Shown here: positions 56,583-64,000 of the stretch, in pieces
Layout: each line of letters starts with the position of its first letter
Numbering within the stretch: the stretch's first letter is position 1
Assembly: GCA_025403435.1 (NCBI GenBank)
Contig: CM046331.1
Location: 29,111,893-29,175,892 of the forward strand
Direction: 5' to 3'
DNA from: Artocarpus heterophyllus
Taxonomy: Eukaryota > Streptophyta > Magnoliopsida > Rosales > Moraceae
Length of the DNA stretch: 64,000 nucleotides
The notes under the pieces: model-generated
Databases searched by the model: none
The model's input: only the letters and a program-made list of their open reading frames with translations
What the model was told of the DNA's origin: nothing
Position numbers and translations under genes: made by a program

Positions 56583-56936
56583 GTGAAGCTTGATATGGAT
56601 TGCACTAATGAAGGAGCAAATTTCAATATTAATGATGGGGATATTTATATACCAGATAGTGGTACAACGTACACTATCCTTAAAAGTAAAAGGTACTTCT
56701 CAGAACTAAAACTAACAAAGGCAATTGTAAATACAATATCAAGTCTTGCAGACTTGATTGAAGGAATTGGTAAAGCCAGCTTCATATTGCCAAATAGAAT
56801 AAAGTTTTTCATAAATGATGCTTTGTTTTCACCAAAATCCAAAAGGAATTTGTTGAGTTTTAATGACATATACCTTCACGGATATGATACTCAGTTTGAG
56901 ACTGAAGATAATAAAAAAATATATGTATATTACTAA
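56583..56936 (+). pseudogene. Copia-C aspartic protease
   Basis: The open frame contains IYIPDSGTTYTIL with the D-S-G active site intact (about 56646-56684), then GIGKASFILPN and ALFSPKSKRNLLSFND, the usual second half. It ends at a TAA at 56934 (VYY, stop). A frame change leads into integrase. Confidence 0.85.
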
Positions 56937-57990
56937 TGAGATTTTTGGAAAGAAGTACACATTAGAAAAACTACCAAAGCTTTCCTCAGGACTACATTAC
57001 ACATATTTAAATGTGATTGAATCACATGTGGCAGTTAAGGAAGATCCTCATATATTAAATTTATGGAATGACTGCTTAGGTCATCTTGGTTCATCAATGA
57101 TGCAAAGAATTATTGAAAATTCACACAGACATCCATTGAAGGGCCAAAAGTTCCTTCAATCAAGTACAAGTTCATGTACAGCTTATTCTCTTGGAAAACT
57201 AATTTTGAAACCATCACTAGATTAAATTAATAGGGAATCACCTATGTTTCTTGAAGGTATTCAAGGTGATATATGTGAGCCTATTCACCCACCATGTGAA
57301 CCATTCAGACATTTTATAGTATTGATAGATGCCTCTAGTGGATGGTTACATATTTGTTTATTATCAATTAGCAATGTGGCATTTGCGACATTTCTAGCTC
57401 AAATAATCAGGTTACAAGCACGATTTCCTAATTATACAATCAAGAAAGTTAGACTTGATAATGCTAGTGAATTTACATCCCAAACTTTCAATGATTATTG
57501 TATGTCTATTGGGATTATTGTTAGGCATCTTATTGCTCATGAACATACACAAAATGGTTTGGCTGAATCGTTGATTAAGCATCTCCAGCTTATTGCTAGA
57601 CCATTAATAATGAGAACAAGCTTCCTATTTTTGTATGGGGTCATGCAATTTTACATGCTGCGGCATTAATTCGCATTAGACCAAGTGCTTATCATAAGTA
57701 CTTCCCATTACAACTAGCATTTAGTCAAGAACCCAATATTTCCTATCTAAGGATTTTTGGTTGTGTAGCATATGTACCAATTGCTCTACCACAATGCACA
57801 AAGATGGGCCCCTAGAGAAGACTAGGAATATATGTTGGCTATTAATCCCCTTCCATCATCAGATATCTTGAGCCTTATACTGGAGATGTTTTTACAACAC
57901 GTTTTGCCGATTGTCATTTTAATGAGGCAGTTTTCCCGACATTTAGAGGAGATAAGAAACAACAGAAAAAAGAAATTATATGATGTGAAC
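56937..57990 (+). pseudogene. Copia-C integrase, broken
   Basis: The pre-integrase block is LWNDCLGHLGSSMMQRIIEN (about 57060-57120), and its C-x2-C appears damaged. The core at 57244-57669 reads IQGDICEPIHPPCEPFRHF (first Asp), VRLDNASEFTSQTFNDY (second Asp) and TQNGLAESLIKHLQ (Glu), so the triad is intact. After a frameshift come RIRPSAYHKYFPLQLAF and IFGCVAYVPIA. A TAG follows near 57814. Confidence 0.88.
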
Positions 57991-58106
57991 CATCTCTATT
58001 GCATCTTGATCCTTACACAAAACAGTGTGAGTTAGAAGTGCAAAAGATTTTGCACTTACAAAATATAGCAAACCAAATTCCAGATGCATTCATCGAAACA
58101 AAATGA

Positions 58107-59222
58107 GTGACTAAATCACATATACCAGCTGCTAACGCTCCCGCTCAAAATGAAGTCCTAAAAGGACAAATCGAAAATATAGTCACTCATGAGTCTAAGG
58201 CATGCCTAAAGCATGGTAGGCTAATCGGTTCCAAAGATAAAAATCCTCGAAATAGAAAAAGAGCTAAAAAACATGATGACCCCAATATGGATGAATGTGT
58301 TCCAAAAGAAACACAAAATGAGATAAATCAAGAGACTTTTGATGTCGACCAAAACTCAGAAAGTTTAGAAAATCATGAGATCTCTATTGATTATGTAAAT
58401 ACAGGAGGATTATGGAATCAAAATAAAATAGAGGATATTAATGAAATATTTTCTTACTCAGTGGCATGTGTCATTGAAAATGTGGATCTTGAACCAAGAT
58501 CTGTTGCTGAATGTAAAATTAGTCACGATTTGTCTAAATGGAAAGATGCTTTGCAGGATGAATTAAATTCGCTTAACAAGCTTAAAGTTTTTGGACCTAT
58601 TGTTTTTACACCTGAAGCTGTGAGGCCTGTAGGATATAAATGGGTCTTTGTGCGGAAAGGAAATGAGAAAAATGAGATTGTGAGATACAAAGCTCGACTT
58701 GTTGCACAAGGTATTTTGCAAAGACCTAGAATTGATTATGAAGAAACGTATTCTTCGATAATGGATGCAATTACGTTTAGATATTTAATCAGCCTAGCAG
58801 TCTTTAAAAATTTAGAAATGCGTCTCATGGATGTTGTTACAGCGTACTTGCATGGATCACTTGATAATGATATTTATATGAAAATCCCTAAGGGATTTAA
58901 AGTGCCTAAAGCATCAAGTTCAAAACCTAAAGAAATGTACTCAATCAAGTTACAAAAATCTTTGTATGGGTTGAAGCAATCTAGATGCATGTGGTATAAT
59001 TGTTTAAGTGAATACTTATTAAAGAAAGGATATGAAAATAATCCTATTTGCCCATGTTTTTTTATTAAGAAAACAACATCTGGATATGTGATTATTGCTG
59101 TCTATGTTGATGATTTAAACATCATTGGAACTCATAAAGAAATTCTTGAGATAGTAACATACTTAAAGGATGAATTTCAAATGAAAGACCTTGGAAAAAC
59201 CAAGTATTGTCTTGGTTTATAG
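58107..59222 (+). pseudogene. pol: Copia-C reverse transcriptase (nearly intact domain)
   Basis: A 371-codon open stretch. It includes a lysine-rich hinge (GSKDKNPRNRKRAKKHDD), SKWKDALQDELNSLNKLKVF, YKWVFVRKGNEKNEIVRYKA and ARLVAQGILQRPRIDYEETY. Catalytic blocks LMDVVTAYLHG and VYVDDLNIIGT are both intact, with SLYGLKQSRCMWYN between them. It ends at TAG 59220, one codon after LGL, where relatives continue into RNase H. Confidence 0.95.
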
Positions 59223-60105
59223 ATTGAGCATTTACAAAGTGGAATACTTTTGCATAAATCAAATTATACTAAAAAGGTCTTCAAATGCTTTAATATGGAC
59301 AAAGCAAATCCTTTGAGTAGCCTAATGGTAAACAGATCGCTCAATGTGGAAACAGATCCATTCCACCCTTGTGAAGATAATGAAGAGGTTATTGGTCCTG
59401 AAGTACCATATCTAATTGCAATTGGAGCTCTTATGTATCTTGCTAATTGTACAAGACCAGATATTGGTTTCACTATTAACTTATTAGCAAGAATTAGCTC
59501 AGCTCCTACACGGAGACATTGGAATGGAATTAAGCACATATTTTATTATCTTCGAGGAACAATTGACTTGGGTTTATGTTGTCCTAAAGGATCAAAACAA
59601 GGACTAATTGGTTATGTAGATGCAAGTTAATTGTTAGATCCACATAAAGCTAAATCTCAGACTAGATATGTATTTACAAGTGGAGGTACTGCGATTTCTT
59701 GGCATTCACAAACGCAAACGCTAGTTGCTACTTCATCAAATCATGCTGAAGTCATTGCACTCCATGAAGCGAGTCGAGAATATATATGGTTGAGGTCCAT
59801 GACTCAACATATCCAAGCCACTTGTGGATTACCATTCGATAAGGATCTAATAGTATTGTTTGAAGACAACAATGCATGTGTCACTTAGATAAAGGAAGGA
59901 TATATCAAGAGTGATAGAACGAAATATATACCTCCAAAATTCTTTTCATTTCACCCAAGAACTTGAAAAGAGTAAAGATATTGATGTTCAATATATTCGC
60001 TCAAGTAACAATGTTGCAGATCTTTTCACAAAGGCACTTCCAACATCAACTTTCGGATGACATGTACACAATATTAGGATGCGTCATCTGAGAGATATGT
60101 AAAGA
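59223..60105 (+). pseudogene. Copia-C RNase H, broken
   Basis: IEHLQSGILLHKSNYTKKVF, GALMYLANCTRPDIGFTINL and HIFYYLRGTIDLGL lead to GYVDAS with a TAA (59628). Then comes LATSSNHAEVIALHEASREY with E in the HAEVIAL block and VLFEDNNACVT, stop. D, E and D are present. The end, with TKALP-like and MRHLRDM-type text, is frameshifted. Confidence 0.9.
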
Positions 60106-60144
60106 ACAACTAGTGTCAACTTGAGAGGGAGTCTACACTAGCTG

Positions 60145-60335
60145 TACTCTTTTTTCCCTTGCTATGGTTTTGTCCCACAGGGTTTTCCTAGTAAGGTTTT
60201 TAACTAGTAAGGTTTTTAACGAGGCAACATAGAGCATTTTTATAAAATGATGTACTCTTTTTCCCTTCACTATGGCTTTTATCCCAATGGGTTTTTCCTA
60301 GGTAAGGTTTTTAATGAGGCATCATAAAATGGTGG
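60145..60335. repeat. Direct repeat before Copia-C polypurine tract
   Basis: Two units begin 'tgtactctttttt(c)cctt' (60141 and 60250) and end '(g)taaggtttttaa(c/t)gaggca'. In the first unit the 'tagtaaggtttttaac' phrase is itself doubled. Confidence 0.82.
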
Positions 60336-60341
60336 ACATCC

Positions 60342-60350
60342 AAGGGGGAG
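60342..60350 (+). other. Copia-C polypurine tract
   Basis: 'aagggggag' directly before the 3' LTR. Confidence 0.85.
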
Positions 60351-60613
60351 TGTTATGAATAAGCAATTGTGTTTGTCCACTAAGAATCAGTGTCCAAAAT
60401 TAGATCTGTATATTCATGCTGAAGTAAGCGTGGACATCAACATATTGTATTGTAGCAATGGTGGCTATGCTTACTGTAGCAATTTTGGCTAAAATTTTCC
60501 TATAAATACCCTATTCTATTGCCATTTTGTATCATATGAGATTAAGAGTTCAATAGATTTTCTCTCTCTAAAATCTCTTACTTTGTCTTTATATTTTAAA
60601 GTTTTATATAAAA
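60351..60613 (+). repeat. Copia-C 3' LTR (263 bp)
   Basis: TGTTATGAATAAGC...TTTTATATAAAA. The terminal CA has become AA. TATA box at 60501-60508. Followed by ATTGC. Confidence 0.93.
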
Positions 60614-60859
60614 ATTGCATCAATTTCCCTTATTATATTTATTTATAACAAGTGTCTAGCTTTGTTTGATTCACAAAATAGCCTTACTGCCCCACTCAGA
60701 GAAAATCACGTGAAGCACTTAAACCTTGAACCCAGTTTTCAAAAAACCAAGAGATAGATGGTTTTGGCCTTGAAACCATGTACAAATTTTTTATTTTAAA
60801 CCTAAGAGCATTTAGAAATTTCAACATACTTTCTCCCTCCCTTTCCTTTCTCTCATGCT

Positions 60860-60886
60860 ACACACACACACCCTCTCTCTCTCTCC
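60860..60886. repeat. (CA)n and (CT)n simple repeats
   Basis: Adjoining CA and CT dinucleotide runs in the leader-like part of the probable solo LTR. Confidence 0.9.
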
Positions 60887-62596
60887 TTCTTTCTTTTCTG
60901 TTTTACCAAACTTGAAGCAAACAACCCTTTGCAAGCTAGAATAGAAGAAAAATTGCCAAACTTAGACCTCATTCTTCAACGATCCAAGGTTAGAAATATT
61001 TAGAACAATTCAAACTCTCATTGTGAAGTTTAATTTCTAATTATTTTGTTGAAATTCGTGTTCATAAGTTTGGGCTTTTTGACAACTTTTTGTTTTTGAG
61101 AAATTTATTGTAAACTTGAGTTGTATGTGATGATCTAAGGCCATATAGACCTAAGTATGTCTTGTATTAAGTGTTAGAGTGATTATGAATAGAATTGGAG
61201 TTTTCAATCAAACAAATTCAAATTTAATACCATTATTTTATCATTTTTCTTATTTTTAGGTTACTTATAAAATTTGTTGCTAAATTGGTAAAACTGAATT
61301 AAAAATATAGAAAAAAGGGCTTTAAGAGTTTCATAAGATGATTATGGACCCTTGAAAAATGTTTGGGATACATTAAAAGTAATTTGAGAATGTTTGAGCT
61401 TAGTTTGAGCGCGGTTGCTCGAAATAGAGCAGAACTAATTTCTTAGTTCTACAATGCCATGGTCAACTGTAGTATGTGTACCACAGTCAACTGTTGTGAT
61501 CAAACGATGCTATCTCAGCCACCCGAGCCTCTCACACCTGTTTTTGAGTTACAAGTGGTTTTAACATATTTTCTTACCCTGAAATTGTCGTTGGCAAATT
61601 CTAAATTGTGTTATCAATGTATCGAATATGAATTATAAAACTACTAGTCTAAAATTTGATAAGGTATACCAAGGACCCATGAATTACATACTAATGAATT
61701 GATTAGCTAGTTAAATATCAAAGGTAGAATATTCATGATTGAGTTAATCTTATGGCCAGTTGCTGTAATAGACGAGCTAAAGGTGGCAGCCCAAAACAGT
61801 TTTAAGAGGTCTTTTGTTGCTTAAGAATCGAGGCATGACTCTATACCCTTTCTGATAGACATGATTTTGAAGTGTTTTGGCCATAGATTATAATCTTAAA
61901 TGCTTTAAGAATAGAATTATGTTTTAAAGTTATTTTCAAATGTTTTGAAAATATATTTGCAAAGGAAAATGATTTCTAGGCTGGTCACAAAACCCTGATC
62001 GGGCCATGACAATAGTATTCATTCTAGGCTTTGCACTAAGTAAGTATTAATTTATCATTTGAGATAAAATTATATGAAGCATATGGCAAGGTTATTCAGT
62101 CTAAATGAAATGATATTGTTTATTATTTTTATCATTTAATGCTATTTTAGAACTTAAAGTCCTACTAGCTTTTCGTTTATAGTTTTCTACTTGTTTTTAT
62201 TCTTATTTTCCCCCTAGGAGATTCACTATATGCAGCTGAGTAGATTGCTGTTAGATCACTCGTGGTGTCTGTGAGTTGTGCTGAATTCTTGTTTTACTTT
62301 CAAGGCATGTAATAATGAGACTATATTCATGCTCTATGATTTATTTTGTTGGACTGCAGTTTAATTGTAATTCTTTATGTATAGATTATATATGCACTAT
62401 TGTGTAGTTCGGTGGGACCCAAACAGTATTTGGTAGATTTTTAATTTCCTATAACTTTGAGGTTATTTTAGTAAATTCTATTATTTATGATAAGTTCTTA
62501 ATTTGTTTCAAATTATTTCTATTTATGCTAAGTTTTGTTTCATTTTGTTTTTAATATTTTACAAAAATGTTCTTGAAAATAAATCACCACGTTACA

Positions 62597-62705
62597 CCTC
62601 GGTTTGGAGGCGGGAGAATAGCAACATCGAATCTAGTGATGGAAAGGAGCACCAAGATGTTGGATTTGGTGCCAAAGAGGAACACTGCGACATCGGCTCT
62701 GGCTG
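62597..62705. repeat. Minisatellite, right half
   Basis: 'cgaatctagtgatggaaagg' and 'ggtgccaaagaggaacactgcgacatc' match the left-half phrases at 53985-54040 in the same orientation. Confidence 0.62.
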
Positions 62706-62867
62706 AAGTCAGGTAGTCGATAGTGTATGGAGAGGGAAGATAGAGGGTGCAGATTGTTTAAGAAGACAAAAGGGTTTTCTTTTCTTTTTTTTTCTTTTTT
62801 CTTTTTTATCTCTATTTGTTTTATTAATTCGTTCTTTAAATGTTTTTCTTTTATTAATTCTCAAAAT

Positions 62868-63030
62868 GGACATTAATACTCTTCTTAAAAGCTCACGTGA
62901 CTTGCATGTGACAAAATTTTGTTCAAATTTTAACATTGTTTTCAATTGTCAGAACTTTTAGTTTAGAAATCATTTTGCCAAACACGAAAAGTTTAGGGAT
63001 GTCTGGTGCAAAAAAGCCTTGGACAAAATG
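62868..63030. repeat. Right terminal inverted repeat of the DNA transposon
   Basis: Reverse complement of 53211-53411, with substitutions and a roughly 40-bp gap. Confidence 0.65.
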
Positions 63031-64000
63031 AGGGGCTGGGTTTCTTACTTTACTTGGAGAAAGAAAAGAAGAAAGGAAAAAGTAGGAGAAAGGGCATGCG
63101 AGAGAGAGGTTAATTGCGCTTGTTTTGTTTGATGGGTGGTGCTTTTAAGTGAGGGAAGGCCTCTACATATAAGCAGTTGTTTGAAAGGCTCTAGACTTGG
63201 GAAGAGAGATCAGATTTCCCAAAGGAAATATCATGTGATTTGCTAGATGTGTGCAACAATGACATTTGTGTAATTACAAACAAGTGCTGCGTAAACTTGA
63301 AAATTAATAAAATAATAAACAATTCAAGAATTAAAATTTTAAACCAGAAATTAAATCAGTTTAAAATGCAAATAAAATTTTATATATGAAATTTAATTAA
63401 TGCAAATGATGAATTTGATTTATGGCACCATAATTTATCAATCTTTATACATAATTAAATTAGTTTAAATTTTTGGTTGTTACAACAATCTTTATTTACA
63501 GTGTAAATATACTATTTGCCTCTCGTATTTTAAAACACACTTTTTATTTTAAAAAATTACAAAAATATTAGTTGCCTTATTGCCCTTTTTATTTTTGTTA
63601 TTAAATTTGGATTATTTATCTTTTTATATCCTATATTTTAGGTTTACTTAAAACTATATATTCGGTTTTTTATCTCATCGAATGTGCATATTTTTAAATT
63701 AAATTTAAAACACAAGTTTATATATTTTCCCAATCAACTTTCAACTTTAACCTAGAAATTTCCTAAAATTTTCTCCAATAGAAAAATAAGAAACTTAAAA
63801 TTAAGGTTTTGGCTTAAAAAATATCAAAGAATATCTCAAAAAATGGATTTCTTTTGTGTGTTTGTGTTTTTGTTTCTTTATTATTTTGAAAGATTTTTGG
63901 TTCTTAAATAAATTTTAAAAGAGAAGGTATAAGAGTAGGTGTTCATTAACTAAATGTTGGTTCACATTATTTTCTCAGTTATAAAAGTGTAAAACTTTTA
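63031..64000. other. AT-rich DNA, nothing recognised
   Basis: No supported coding region or repeat pair. The first 200 bp are purine-rich. Confidence 0.6.

Larger units (their letters stand above)
54261..60613 (+). mobile_element. Copia-C: small complete Ty1/copia retrotransposon
   Basis: A 6,353-bp element. The two 263-bp LTRs align end to end without gaps, with about 27 mismatches by hand count. Flanks are ATTGT (54256-54260) and ATTGC (60614-60618), a target duplication with one change. Order: LTR, repeat-bearing leader, gag, protease, integrase, RT, RNase H, polypurine tract, LTR. It is a different copia family from Copia-A and Copia-B: short LTRs, different gag and different primer region. 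Many stops, but most catalytic residues survive. Confidence 0.95.
54043..62596 (+). repeat. Probable solo LTR, split by Copia-C
   Basis: Left piece 54043-54260 starts TGTAGCTATAAGG. Right piece 60619-62596 ends CACCACGTTACA. Together they make about 2.2 kb. Minisatellite text resumes directly on both sides. The body has a CT-rich leader-like run (60860-60900) and an 'aaggttagaaat' donor-like phrase (about 60988), as in long gypsy LTRs. No target duplication was seen at the outer edges, so the call is tentative. Confidence 0.4.
53211..63030. mobile_element. Non-autonomous TIR element with nested insertions
   Basis: Bounded by the inverted repeats 53211-53411 and 62868-63030. Its own core is about 1.3 kb of GC-richer minisatellite text (53690-54042 and 62597-62705). 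The rest is inserted: a probable solo LTR holding Copia-C. The two minisatellite halves share phrases in the same orientation, consistent with one array split by an insertion. Confidence 0.5.

Overview
The window is nuclear DNA of a flowering plant, most likely a eudicot. It is AT-rich and packed with LTR retrotransposons of both plant superfamilies. Two of them carry primer-binding sites of the plant initiator-Met tRNA type (TGGTATCAGAG-like), and there is a broken gene of the plant-specific MS1/MMD1 PHD-finger family. I found no intact cellular gene, rRNA, tRNA or CRISPR array. Nearly every open frame worth naming is a piece of a decayed retroelement polyprotein.

Layout. (1) 1-3647: AT-rich intergenic DNA with a 309-bp tandem duplication. 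(2) About 3648-23883: a Ty1/copia element on the minus strand (Copia-A, LTRs about 1.9 kb). Its left LTR was split by a Ty3/gypsy Tat-lineage element (5131-15856, target duplication AGGCC). The Tat element carries gag, protease, RT, RNase H, a second archaeal-type RNase H and integrase, plus a convergent antisense gene at 12309-14840 with its own candidate TATA box. (3) 23884-26265: intergenic, with a GC-rich promoter-like patch near 25.0-25.3 kb. (4) 26266 to about 44560: a plus-strand copia element (Copia-B) related to Copia-A. It was split between gag and protease by an 11.1-kb Tekay/Del-type chromovirus with 3.1-kb LTRs (30676-41763, target duplication ACCTT). Copia-B has lost its 3' end and runs straight into (5) about 44565-46396: the 3' two thirds of an MMD1/MS1-like PHD-finger gene, intron retained, with four frameshifts. 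(6) 46.4-53.2 kb: non-coding DNA with at least one, probably two, minus-strand long-LTR remnants and a solo Tat-type LTR. (7) 53211-63030: a terminal-inverted-repeat DNA element with a minisatellite core. It holds a probable solo LTR (54043-62596), which in turn holds a small complete Ty1/copia element (Copia-C, 54261-60613, 263-bp LTRs). (8) 63031-64000: AT-rich, nothing recognised.

Order of events inferred from nesting: Copia-A before Tat, Copia-B before Tekay, and TIR element before solo LTR before Copia-C. Many stop codons look like TGG to TAG or CGA/CAG to TGA/TAG changes, as expected of long-methylated, silenced elements.

The most unusual signals are: (a) arrays of the dyad motif TTCGGC-AG-GCCGAA shared by the LTRs and leader of a copia element and the LTRs of an unrelated gypsy element, with copy number differing between the two LTRs of one element; (b) the antisense gene and promoter inside the Tat element; (c) the copia/PHD-gene junction; (d) a long dyad hairpin in the Copia-B leader.
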